From Lewinellaceae bacterium (GTDB lineage: Bacteria > Bacteroidota > Bacteroidia > Chitinophagales > Saprospiraceae): a DNA stretch of 64,000 nt. The notes beneath the pieces were generated by a model. It was not told where the DNA came from and did not search any database. It saw nothing but the letters and a program-made list of their open reading frames with translations. Each line of letters opens with the position of its first letter. Within the stretch, counting starts at the first letter, position 1. A program made the translations under genes and the position numbers. Below are positions 33,570-42,088 of the stretch, piece by piece. The stretch lies in the NCBI GenBank assembly GCA_020636255.1, contig JACJYE010000010.1, positions 124,001 through 188,000 of the forward strand. The letters are read 5' to 3'.

Positions 33570-35138
33570 TTAACGGTAGATCAGCTTTTGTATCGTCACG
33601 CCTTCTTTAAACCTTATCCGCAGGAAGTAGATACCCGTTAGGGCCCCTTCTCTAGGCAGGATGAACTGATTGTTGTCCACATTGAAGTACGTGCGCATCA
33701 GGCGGCCGCTGGCGTCATACATTTCTATAGAACGCATGGGGTGTTCCGCATCGGCGCTAACCACCACTGCATCGGTTGCGGGGTTGGGCGCCAGCTTCAG
33801 GTTGAAGGTAGCGGCATCCAGTGTTTTGGTATTGGTGAAGTTACAGCCCAGGTTCATGGCTATGCAAGCCCGGGGCCCGACATAGGCCATGATCGTATCC
33901 CAGTATATCTTAGCCCGCTCCGGGTTTGGCGGAGGGTTCGGCGGAATATTGGGATTATCCTCAGCGTAATAGTCCCAGGGTTGCTCTCCGGTTGGCCCGC
34001 CATCAAACGGGAAAGGGAATAAGCCGTTGTAGCCATTGTTGCGGCTGTCCGCTACCTCGCTGTAATCTTCAGGCGCCCAGGCGGGTATGCTGTTGAAAAT
34101 ATCGTTAATACCCAATTCATGCAACCGTGCTTGCACATCATAGGAACCCGACACATCCACTACAGCAAAATCATCAGAAGGGTCGGCAGGGTCACCCGTG
34201 CCGGGAACGGTCAGAACGCCATTAGTATAGGGTGCGAAAGGATCGGTAGGCACGTGATAAGAAACCCAGGGGATCGTGTTTTCATCAATCCAGCTGATAT
34301 CGCCCAGGGCGCCTCCATTATTTACGACCATACTAACATCGGAAGAGATAGGAGATCCATCAGCATAAGTGACGTGGTTGGGATAGCAGAGGGTGTCACC
34401 CGCAGGAAGAACAGGATAACCCGGAGGCACAATGCCTACGGATGTGCCCCAGATATTGCCATTCACCGGCTCTATTACCATGGGTACTGTTCCGGCACCC
34501 AGGTTGATGAGGAATTTGGGAATGACCACTTCCTGGTACTCATCAAGCGTAGCGATGACTGCAGCAATATAGCCGCCGGTGCCTACGCCCCAGACGCCAA
34601 TCTTATCGGGGTCAATGTTGTAGGGGTTGTTTCCATCGACGGCAAGTTTGCGCATATAGCGCACGGCAGTGCGGGCGTCCTGAAGGCCACGGTAAGCAGC
34701 GTTGATCAGGAAGAACTTGCGGATGTCCTGAGAAGGGTCAACCGGGTTCCAGCCCAGGCGGTAGTCTACAGATGCGGCAACGTAGCCCCTTTGAGCCAGG
34801 CGGGTGCATAATTCCACGATGGTGGAATCCGTTTTTGTCCCCCCTGTCCCGTTGTTTTGCGGGAAAGGCAGGAAGTTGCCAGTGTGGAACACCAGCATTA
34901 CCGGACGAGCATCATTGTTGTCACCTACAGGTTCGTAAATGTCCATCACCAGGGGCTGAGGTAAGGCTTCTGCTGACAGCTGAAAAAGCACAGGCAGGAT
35001 AGTGGCGTTGACCCCATAGATCTGATTTGAGGTCACCTGTACATCATACAGCGCTTCCAGATAAGGCCCCTGAGCCTTCATTGACGAAGCAGCCAATGAT
35101 AGGGTTAAAGTTAGAAGTAAAAAGTTAAGCTTCTTCAT
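33570..35138 (-). CDS. Secreted alpha/beta-hydrolase-fold protein with T9SS domain, nucleophile missing
   Basis: A 522-residue exported protein: signal peptide (1-22), a carboxylesterase-like alpha/beta domain (about 60-420) and a T9SS type A sorting domain (about 445-522, from KLAPNPATDAVVV). The fold is shown by PVMLVFHTGNFL, YVAASVDYRLGW and IDPDKIGVWGVGTGG. In related esterases the elbow reads WGxSxGG, but here it is W-G-V-G-T-G-G, so the Ser position is Gly186 with Thr187 next to it. The enzyme may be inactive or use an unusual nucleophile. It follows the TonB receptor by 33 bp and is likely co-transcribed. Start ATG 35136-35138 is preferred over 35147. Confidence 0.75.
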   Translation of the reverse strand: MKKLNFLLLTLTLSLAASSMKAQGPYLEALYDVQVTSNQIYGVNATILPVLFQLSAEALPQPLVMDIYEPVGDNNDARPVMLVFHTGNFLPFPQNNGTGGTKTDSTIVELCTRLAQRGYVAASVDYRLGWNPVDPSQDIRKFFLINAAYRGLQDARTAVRYMRKLAVDGNNPYNIDPDKIGVWGVGTGGYIAAVIATLDEYQEVVIPKFLINLGAGTVPMVIEPVNGNIWGTSVGIVPPGYPVLPAGDTLCYPNHVTYADGSPISSDVSMVVNNGGALGDISWIDENTIPWVSYHVPTDPFAPYTNGVLTVPGTGDPADPSDDFAVVDVSGSYDVQARLHELGINDIFNSIPAWAPEDYSEVADSRNNGYNGLFPFPFDGGPTGEQPWDYYAEDNPNIPPNPPPNPERAKIYWDTIMAYVGPRACIAMNLGCNFTNTKTLDAATFNLKLAPNPATDAVVVSADAEHPMRSIEMYDASGRLMRTYFNVDNNQFILPREGALTGIYFLRIRFKEGVTIQKLIYR

Positions 35139-35171
35139 AGGAAACATTTAGTGTTAAGTTGCTGAAATAAG

Positions 35172-37991
35172 TTAGTGTTCATACAAAAAAGAGATATAAG
35201 CCAGGCGCCCGATAAGCGGGCCGCCATAAGTTTGGTAAACCCTGTTGTCCAGAAGGTTGGTGGCGCCTACCTTGAAGGTAGTATGGATCTTGGGTATGCT
35301 GTAATTGAGCTGCCCGTCCAGCATCCCATAAGAGGGAATGAAGCCGGTAAACTGGGGCGAGCCTTCGAACAGGAACCCTTCTACCCATTTGTAGTTCAGG
35401 TTGAAACCCCAGTTCTTTAACCTGCCCATTTGAATATCCCTGCCCGAAACCCCAATGTTATACTTGTGTTTTGGCGTGTTAAATGCCGGAATGATCGGGT
35501 CATCAGACTTAGAGACGATTGCATTATAGGAATAATTCCCGGCCAGGGAGAAGTAATTGGCAAAGTAGTAGTTCAGCCCTATCGAAAAGCCTTGCGTAGT
35601 GACCCGGTCCCGTGCGTTGGAGGCGAAGCGGAACACCTGGACATCGTCGGGTAAGAAAGCGGTTGGCCCGTCGAATTCGGCCATAATGGCAATATTGTAT
35701 CCGATAAAGTCCCGGTATACATTATAGTAATAGCCAGCATCTACAAATAAGCTATTGAACAGGGTAGCGCGGTACCCGCCTTCCACCGTTTGCACTTTTT
35801 CAGGACGGATAGGGTCGATATCGTAATATTCCAGGAGCCGGCGCTGCAAAAAACCGCTGAGGTAATTCTGGAAGGATTCCAGGGTGATGACGCTGTCAGC
35901 TCCGTTGAGGTTGCCGGCCAGAATGGCCGGGCCTACATTGAGGGAAAGGTACTGGTCGGAAAGGGTAGGGTTGCGCACGCCGGAAGAGTAACTCACTCGT
36001 AGATAATGGTTTGGCCTGGGCTTCCACACGACAGATGCTGCCGGGGTGAAAACATAGCCGAAGTTTTCGTTTTTGTCCATCCGCAGCGTGAGGTTGCCCC
36101 GGAATTTACCGTCGGCAACGGTTTTGTTGACACCACCGTATATGCCGTATTCGAAGTTGGTGATCTTAATCCCGGCGGAGTCGTAAAAAATGGTCCCTCG
36201 CGAATCAGGAGTGTAATAACGCATATTGCCACCCAGGATAATCTCCGCAAATTCCGGTTGAAAGCGTTTTTCGCCATGGACGTGGTACAGGGAGGACTTG
36301 TCGTAGAAACGGGTGCCCCCTTCGTCGTTATTATACCTGGAGGTGATCTCATCGAACACCTCCTGAAACAGAGGCGTGCCCGGCACATACCGCCCGGGCA
36401 GGCCGGTGGCTTCATTGGGGGCGTTAACAAAGTCGCGGGCCCGCTGATGGGCATTGTTGAGGAAACCTTGGTTGTCAGCCAGCCACTGTTGAGCCTTCTG
36501 GTCGTCGAACTCTATTGTAACCATGCCAGTGGTAGGGTCAAAAATGATCTTTTCCTCGGGGTAACCCATCATCACCATAGAATCGGCAATACCATTGTCT
36601 TCCCACCACTTCTTGTAACGGTTAAAATAGCTGCCGTCCGTCTGGGCCCGCTCCTCCAGCCTCAGTGCAGTGAAGTAGGGGTCGTAACTGTCACCGGCAT
36701 CTTCTTTGGACATATAGGCCCTGATAAAGAAATTATCCCGTTTCCGGAATTCGACTTTCGGCTGGAAAAAAGTGATGTTCCTCAGGCTGAAGCGGTTGTC
36801 GCCTTGATATACAGTAGTCCCGGCTCCGTAGCTTGCGCCGATGATCAGTTCAGGGGATTCTGAATCGAGCTCCGGCTTGGTGCGGAAATATACCGAGGCG
36901 GAGGCCTTCAAGTTGCGCGTGTCGTAGTCCACCAGGTCGACTTCTCTATATCCCGGGCGGTGAACAGTGAGCAGGCCGGCCGCATCGTTAAATGAGTTGG
37001 TGGTGTTTTGGGTAAAATCACCAAAGAGAATGTATTCGTCGCCGTAGGTATTCACAGCATCCCAGCCTCCGGGGTTGCCTTGGGGCGTGGATGTCCCGTC
37101 TACAGCGGCATCGTTTTCGGCTTCCCAGTCGTCAGCCCGCAGGTAAGAAAGGGTGAATTTGTACGCCACGTTCTTGAACCCGTCCTTGTTCTTGAAGCTG
37201 TCTGCCCAGCGGACTTCCGGATTGAGCAGGTTGCGCTCCCCGGCTTTGACCTGTGCGGAAAGCCCTTCGGTATAGAAGGGGTTTTTTGTCTCCATGCTGA
37301 TCACTCCGTTGAAAGCATTGGGGCCATAGAAGGAAGAACTTGCACCCTGAATAATATCTACTTTCATGACGTCGAGTTCGGGAGCGCCAAGGAAGTTGCC
37401 AAGGGAAAAGTTCAGGCCCGGCGCCTGGTTGTCTACGCCGTCGATGATCTGAAGGGAACGCACCGGGCTGGTGCTGTTGAATCCACGGGTATTGATGATC
37501 TTGAACCCCAGGCTTGCGGCGGTCAGGTCAACGCCCTTAAGGGTGCCCAGCCCGTCGTAAAAGTTGCTGGCCGGTGTTTCTTTGATGGCCAGAACGTCGA
37601 GGGATTCGACGGTAAGTGGAGATGCTTTTTGCTTTTCGGAGATACGCTGGCCGCGCACTTCCACGACATCAGTCGTGATCGACTCTTCCTCGAGCCGGGC
37701 CTTGATGTAGTCGTCGGCCTTGTCCACCACCATTTCACTTATGGAGTAACCGACATAGGAGATGACCAGGGTTACGGGGAGTGTTTCCCTTGTGCGGATC
37801 TCGAATACGCCGTCGTAATCCGTTACGGTGCCTTCTGTCGTGCCTTTAACGATGACACTGGCCCCGATCAATGCTTCGCCATATCCTTTATCTAAAACCT
37901 CCCCCCGGATAACCGTTTGAGCTTGTGTGCTTTGCAATAGGGTAAGAGTTAGAATAAAATTAAGTATAAGTAGCCTGCTTGCGAATTTCAT
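35172..37991 (-). CDS. TonB-dependent outer membrane receptor
   Basis: A 939-residue receptor: signal peptide (1-24, ending STQAQ), carboxypeptidase-regulatory-like domain (about 25-110), TonB plug (about 130-240, with INTRGFNSTSPVRSLQIIDGVDNQAPG and VDIIQGASSSFYGPNAFNGVI) and a long barrel. It lacks an adjacent SusD and is not a classical SusC, resembling receptors for siderophores, cobalamin or other small ligands. Downstream is a secreted esterase-fold protein, perhaps acting on the ligand. The start is the ATG at 37989-37991; the frame to 38060 has no signal peptide. The 180-bp upstream region holds a TTAAC/GTTAA palindrome but no full promoter match. Confidence 0.9.
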   Translation of the reverse strand: MKFASRLLILNFILTLTLLQSTQAQTVIRGEVLDKGYGEALIGASVIVKGTTEGTVTDYDGVFEIRTRETLPVTLVISYVGYSISEMVVDKADDYIKARLEEESITTDVVEVRGQRISEKQKASPLTVESLDVLAIKETPASNFYDGLGTLKGVDLTAASLGFKIINTRGFNSTSPVRSLQIIDGVDNQAPGLNFSLGNFLGAPELDVMKVDIIQGASSSFYGPNAFNGVISMETKNPFYTEGLSAQVKAGERNLLNPEVRWADSFKNKDGFKNVAYKFTLSYLRADDWEAENDAAVDGTSTPQGNPGGWDAVNTYGDEYILFGDFTQNTTNSFNDAAGLLTVHRPGYREVDLVDYDTRNLKASASVYFRTKPELDSESPELIIGASYGAGTTVYQGDNRFSLRNITFFQPKVEFRKRDNFFIRAYMSKEDAGDSYDPYFTALRLEERAQTDGSYFNRYKKWWEDNGIADSMVMMGYPEEKIIFDPTTGMVTIEFDDQKAQQWLADNQGFLNNAHQRARDFVNAPNEATGLPGRYVPGTPLFQEVFDEITSRYNNDEGGTRFYDKSSLYHVHGEKRFQPEFAEIILGGNMRYYTPDSRGTIFYDSAGIKITNFEYGIYGGVNKTVADGKFRGNLTLRMDKNENFGYVFTPAASVVWKPRPNHYLRVSYSSGVRNPTLSDQYLSLNVGPAILAGNLNGADSVITLESFQNYLSGFLQRRLLEYYDIDPIRPEKVQTVEGGYRATLFNSLFVDAGYYYNVYRDFIGYNIAIMAEFDGPTAFLPDDVQVFRFASNARDRVTTQGFSIGLNYYFANYFSLAGNYSYNAIVSKSDDPIIPAFNTPKHKYNIGVSGRDIQMGRLKNWGFNLNYKWVEGFLFEGSPQFTGFIPSYGMLDGQLNYSIPKIHTTFKVGATNLLDNRVYQTYGGPLIGRLAYISFLYEH

Positions 37992-38171
37992 GCTAATTGC
38001 CTGTCTGGTTCGGAAAATATATTCTGTTCGCCCGGGCAAAATAGTGATTTTTGGGTACAATTAACCCCGAGTTAACAGAAAAATATTGTCTGCTTTTATC
38101 CTTGTTCGTTACTGTTTTTGAGTGGTGTTTTAGGTTTGAAAACAGCCGGTGGCGATACGTGGCGCGCTCTT

Positions 38172-38909
38172 CTATGCCATATCAGCGGCCAGCGCCAGCG
38201 CGATGCCTAGTACGATGACGCCCAGCTTGGCCCAGGAAACGTGGTGCTGGCGGCTGTCGTCGGCCTCAAAAAGTATAGTAGTGGAAATATGGAGAAAAGA
38301 GCCGATGACGAAACCCAGCAGGTTGGCCACGGCTGCCTGGTTCAATACCAGGAAACTCGATGAAAAGGCGCCCAGGGGCGACATCGCGGAGAATACCGCA
38401 AGGCAGGTTATCACCCACTTCTTTTGGAAGTGGGACAGCAGCAGCAGCGATACCAATGCGAAAGCAGCTGGCAGCTTGTGCAGCACGATGCCGATCAGCA
38501 GGTGGTAGTGCCCGTGTTCATGCCCGTGTTGCGCCATGTGGAACGCATCGTAATGGCTCAGCGGCAGGCCCTCGAGGAAGGCGTGAAGCGAAAGCCCTGC
38601 CATGACCTGTATGGCCAGGCTTTTGGGCCCTTTGTCATGGATGTGGACATGCCCGTGTTCCACCCCCCTCGATAATTGCTCCAGCAGCAACTGGACGAAA
38701 AAGCCGCCGAGTATCCAGAGGCTAGGGCTCGAACCGGCAACCGAAAAGGCGCCAGGCATGAGGTGTACTACGGTTATGCCCAGCAAATAAGCGCCGCTGA
38801 AAGACAACAACAGCCGCATTACTGGCTGTGCACGGTTTTGGAACGGCAGGGCCAGGGCGCCGCCTCCCAGTACGGATAAGAACAATAAGGCGTATTCCCA
38901 GAATGCCAT
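38172..38909 (-). CDS. ZIP-family metal transporter
   Basis: A 245-residue inner membrane protein with about eight hydrophobic segments. The ZIP metal-site motifs are in place: GLSLHAFLEGLPL (His and Glu of the binuclear site) and IVLHKLPAAFAL (HKxP). A His-rich loop lies between helices (about 115-121 HGHVHIH and 156-163 HGHEHGHYH). It probably moves Zn2+ or a similar divalent metal into the cytoplasm. It is the last gene of a minus-strand run after the methyltransferase and PAP2 genes, 40 bp downstream of PAP2. Confidence 0.88.
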   Translation of the reverse strand: MAFWEYALLFLSVLGGGALALPFQNRAQPVMRLLLSFSGAYLLGITVVHLMPGAFSVAGSSPSLWILGGFFVQLLLEQLSRGVEHGHVHIHDKGPKSLAIQVMAGLSLHAFLEGLPLSHYDAFHMAQHGHEHGHYHLLIGIVLHKLPAAFALVSLLLLSHFQKKWVITCLAVFSAMSPLGAFSSSFLVLNQAAVANLLGFVIGSFLHISTTILFEADDSRQHHVSWAKLGVIVLGIALALAADMA

Positions 38910-38949
38910 CTATTTTGAGCCTTTTCTTGCGGTTATCTTACGCTCCGGC

Positions 38950-39531
38950 TTATGCTACCGCCTCCAGTTGCACCGCTTTCACGCGAAGGTAAACTTTTGC
39001 CACAACAATACCAATCAGTACCCCTAACAGCCCCCCGGCAATGACGTCGAGGGGGTAATGCACGCCGACGTATACCTGCCCGTAAGCAATGCTCGCAGCC
39101 CAGAGGAACAGCGGCCAGCGGATGCGCCGGTATATCCGCCCCAGGGTCAGGGCGATAAAAGCGGCCATTGCGAAGTGGTTGGCAGCATGAGAAGAAGTGA
39201 AACTGTAACTCCTGCCACAGCCAACCAGCAGGCGGGCCCCGGCCTGGATCTCTGTGTCCTGGCAGGGGCGCAGGCGCCTGACGTGTTTTTTGAAACCCTG
39301 GCTGCTGGCCAGGTCGGCCAGCCCTACTGTCAGCACGACGGCCAGGATGAAGTACAGCCCCCTCAGCCGGTAGCGGTAGGCCAGGAAAATGCCGAACAGG
39401 GCGTACAGCGGAAACCAGGTTTCCTTATCCCGCCAGTAAGGCATGATAGCGTCAAAAAATGCATTGTGCCATTCCCCGTTGAGCAAATGGAAAAGCTGTT
39501 GGTCAAGCTGAAGGATATGGCCGATCATCAT
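38950..39531 (-). CDS. PAP2-family membrane phosphatase
   Basis: A 193-residue integral membrane phosphatase. The three catalytic motifs of the type 2 phosphatidic-acid phosphatase family are visible: KHVRRLRP, SFTSSHAANH (in place of PSGH) and YVGVHYPLDVIAG. Likely substrates are undecaprenyl pyrophosphate or lipid phosphates. Its ATG overlaps the methyltransferase stop by four bases (39528-39531), so the two are translationally coupled. Confidence 0.9.
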   Translation of the reverse strand: MMIGHILQLDQQLFHLLNGEWHNAFFDAIMPYWRDKETWFPLYALFGIFLAYRYRLRGLYFILAVVLTVGLADLASSQGFKKHVRRLRPCQDTEIQAGARLLVGCGRSYSFTSSHAANHFAMAAFIALTLGRIYRRIRWPLFLWAASIAYGQVYVGVHYPLDVIAGGLLGVLIGIVVAKVYLRVKAVQLEAVA

Positions 39532-40268
39532 CTCGTCTGTTTTGCCAGCATGATCAGGCGCGGGCTTTCGTTTTCGTCAAAAGGGTTGAGCTGATAGTCG
39601 CCGTATGCCCTGGTGAGCTTTAAGCCTGCTGCCTGAAATAAGCGCTCAAAATCGGGCAGGGTGAACAGCCTGACCTTCTCCTCATAAGACCATTGCCGGC
39701 CTTTGGCCTCGAAATTGATGGTTTTATATACATACAAGCCTTTGATGCTTTTGCGTATTTGAAAAGCGATGCCGTCGATCATTTTGGTTTCGCTGCCGGT
39801 AAGGTTGTTTGCGACATAATTGGAATTGAAAAAATCGAGAACGAACAGGCCGTCGGGCCGTAGGCTGAGCGCAACGCTCTTCAGCGTTCGGATGTCGTCC
39901 TGCTCCACTTCGAAATACCCGAAACTGGTGAAAAAATTGAAAACGTAATCGAAATAATTGACGCGGAAGGGCAGCCGCATGTCGTGCGTAAAAAAGGACA
40001 GGTTGTCCTGTTCGAACTGCCTGGCATACCTGATGCTCTGTTCGGAAAGGTCGAGCCCGGTGACATCAAAGCCCTTGCTGGCCAGGTGCCTCGAATACCG
40101 CCCTTTACCACAGGCCAGGTCCATAACTCTTGCCCCCGGCTTTGGTTGCAGGCTTTCCAGCAGCTTGTCGATAAACCCTTCTGCCTCAGATTCGTCCCGG
40201 TACTTGTAAAGGATGTGATAAAAGGGCGAGTCAAACCAATCCTTGTACCATTCCGGTTCCATAACCAT
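39528..40268 (-). CDS. Class I SAM-dependent methyltransferase
   Basis: A 246-residue cytoplasmic methyltransferase. Motif I, ARVMDLACGKGRYSRHLA, lies near residues 44-61, followed by the acidic strand end FDVTGLDLSEQSI and motif IV YVFNFFTSFGYF. The target is unknown. The frame extends to 40295, but a good promoter (-7 at 40293-40300) would place transcription start inside that extension, so the ATG at 40266-40268 or 40260-40262 is used. It heads a three-gene operon with PAP2 and ZIP genes. Confidence 0.85.
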   Translation of the reverse strand: MVMEPEWYKDWFDSPFYHILYKYRDESEAEGFIDKLLESLQPKPGARVMDLACGKGRYSRHLASKGFDVTGLDLSEQSIRYARQFEQDNLSFFTHDMRLPFRVNYFDYVFNFFTSFGYFEVEQDDIRTLKSVALSLRPDGLFVLDFFNSNYVANNLTGSETKMIDGIAFQIRKSIKGLYVYKTINFEAKGRQWSYEEKVRLFTLPDFERLFQAAGLKLTRAYGDYQLNPFDENESPRLIMLAKQTR

Positions 40269-40292
40269 AGGGAATTTTCGTTTTGAAAGCGA

Positions 40293-40323
40293 CAAATATA
40301 CAGGTATGGGGTTGCGATCGAAA
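40293..40323 (-). promoter_or_regulatory. Promoter of the methyltransferase-PAP2-ZIP operon
   Basis: On the minus strand TTTC (40323-40320; consensus TTTG), 19 bases, then TATATTTG (40300-40293) match the Bacteroidota promoter with one change. The -7 box ends 24 bases before the chosen ATG. Confidence 0.6.
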
Positions 40324-40406
40324 GTAAATTCTTAATATCTTTCAGGAAGATTAGGACACTTTTAGTTATGCGCTCGGCCTCTTCAAGAATTGAACAGCAC
40401 TGATTT

Positions 40407-42077
40407 ATGAACCTCAGAACACCATTCCGCTTTTCTACCGCTCCGAAACCTTTGGAAGCGCAAACTACCTTGTTGACTCCAGTAGAGAAAGCCGTAGTAG
40501 ATTCGGGGCTAGAACCTTATCAGGGGCCCTGGGGCGTTCCGGAGGTTTCCCACCTGCTGCGGCGCCTGATGTTTGGCGCTAAATGGGAAGACGTCCAGTT
40601 TTTCCAGTCATTGGGCCTGGCAGAAACGGTTGGCCACCTTTTATCGAATAATGTGCCACCGCCTCCGGAACCCGTCAACGATTACAATAGCGAAGACTTT
40701 ACGGACCCCGACGTGCCGTTCGGAGAACCCTGGGCTGGCGCACCTTATAATAGCGAGGCGGAAGGGGTCCGTATATGGTCGTTAAAAGGCTGGTGGGTGG
40801 GTAATATCATTGAACAGGGCCGCTCAATAGGGGAAAAGATGATCGTCTTCTGGCACAACCACCTGCCTGTAGCGTTCTATGGTGTTTCTTTTGGCCAGTG
40901 GGATTACATTTATCTCAACACCTTGCGTGAGCACGCTACCGGCAACTTCAGATCCCTGGTGCGGGCCATTACGATCGACCCCGCCATGCTGCACTATCTC
41001 AGCGGCCAGTATAATGCGGCCGGAGCGCCCGATGAAAACTACGCGCGGGAACTGCAGGAGCTGTTTTGTATTGGAAAGGGCCCGAATTCTACCTACACCG
41101 AAAGTGACGTGCAGGCTGCTGCCCGCATCCTTACCGGGTGGAGGGTTAATGACGAAACGGGCCTTGCCAATTTTGAACCCTGGGCCCACGACACCTCCGA
41201 CAAACAGTTTTCTGCTTTTTATGACAACGCAATGATACCGGGGCGTCAAGGGCAGGAGGGCGCAGAAGAGCTGGATGAGCTTCTGGATATGATCTTTGCC
41301 AACAATGAGTGTGCCTTATTCCTATGCCGAAAAATTTACCGTTTTTTCGTCTATCATGAGATCGATGATCTTACCGAAGAGAATATCATTCAGCCTCTGG
41401 CGGATATTTTCCGAAGCAATGATTACGAGATCCGGCCGGTGCTTGAAACCTTGTTCAATAGCCAGCATTTTTTTGATTTTCTCACCCTGGGCGCAGTGAT
41501 CAAAAGCCCTGTAGATTTTCTGGGCGCCCTTTACCGGGAGTTCAATACCCCGATCCCGCCTCGCTCCATGCTGGCTGGCCGCTACGAACACAATACTACC
41601 GTCGTCTGGGCTTTGGGTTATTTGTTCGGCCAAAATCTCGGCGACCCTCCCAATGTTGCCGGTTGGCCGGCCTACCACCAGTTGCCGGCTTATGATAAGT
41701 CCTGGATCAATACCAACACGCTTCCTGCAAGAGCAAAGTTCACGGATTGGATACTATGGTCGGGCCTGTCTACCGGCGACTTCACTTCCCAGCTCAACAT
41801 CCTGGAGACGGTGGCACAATTGCCCAACCCCTCTGACCCCAATGCCCTGATCGATACAATACTTGCCTGGTTGTACGGTATTGAGGCCCCGGCGGCTTTC
41901 CGCCTGCAGCTAAAAGCAATTCTGTTATCGGGGCAAATCAGCGATCATTACTGGACGGATGCGTGGCTGTCGTACGCTGCTGACCCTTCCGATACCATGG
42001 CTGCGGAAGTAGTGCGTAGCCGGCTGATGAATTTTTTCTATACGCTTATTCACCAGTCTGAATATCAGCTCTGCTAA
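40407..42077 (+). CDS. DUF1800 family protein, copy 1
   Basis: A 556-residue protein of the uncharacterised DUF1800 family. Characteristic stretches are VSHLLRRLMFGAKWEDVQFF at the N-terminus, MIVFWHNHLPV, AMLHYLSGQYN, DENYARELQELF, EVDVQAAARILTGWRV-like text and the C-terminal DPPNVAGWPAYHQLP. No signal peptide or membrane segment is seen. The DUF1501 partner begins 11 bp downstream and carries a Tat signal, so co-export in complex with the partner is possible (inference). A closely similar copy lies at 43967-45634. Confidence 0.9.
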   Translation: MNLRTPFRFSTAPKPLEAQTTLLTPVEKAVVDSGLEPYQGPWGVPEVSHLLRRLMFGAKWEDVQFFQSLGLAETVGHLLSNNVPPPPEPVNDYNSEDFTDPDVPFGEPWAGAPYNSEAEGVRIWSLKGWWVGNIIEQGRSIGEKMIVFWHNHLPVAFYGVSFGQWDYIYLNTLREHATGNFRSLVRAITIDPAMLHYLSGQYNAAGAPDENYARELQELFCIGKGPNSTYTESDVQAAARILTGWRVNDETGLANFEPWAHDTSDKQFSAFYDNAMIPGRQGQEGAEELDELLDMIFANNECALFLCRKIYRFFVYHEIDDLTEENIIQPLADIFRSNDYEIRPVLETLFNSQHFFDFLTLGAVIKSPVDFLGALYREFNTPIPPRSMLAGRYEHNTTVVWALGYLFGQNLGDPPNVAGWPAYHQLPAYDKSWINTNTLPARAKFTDWILWSGLSTGDFTSQLNILETVAQLPNPSDPNALIDTILAWLYGIEAPAAFRLQLKAILLSGQISDHYWTDAWLSYAADPSDTMAAEVVRSRLMNFFYTLIHQSEYQLC

Positions 42078-42088
42078 AAGCCAAAGCC

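Noticed and set aside
38711..38735. tRNA-like GCTCGAACC text inside the ZIP gene (and at 44060)
   Set aside because: No cloverleaf can be folded around it and it lies within well-supported coding sequence.
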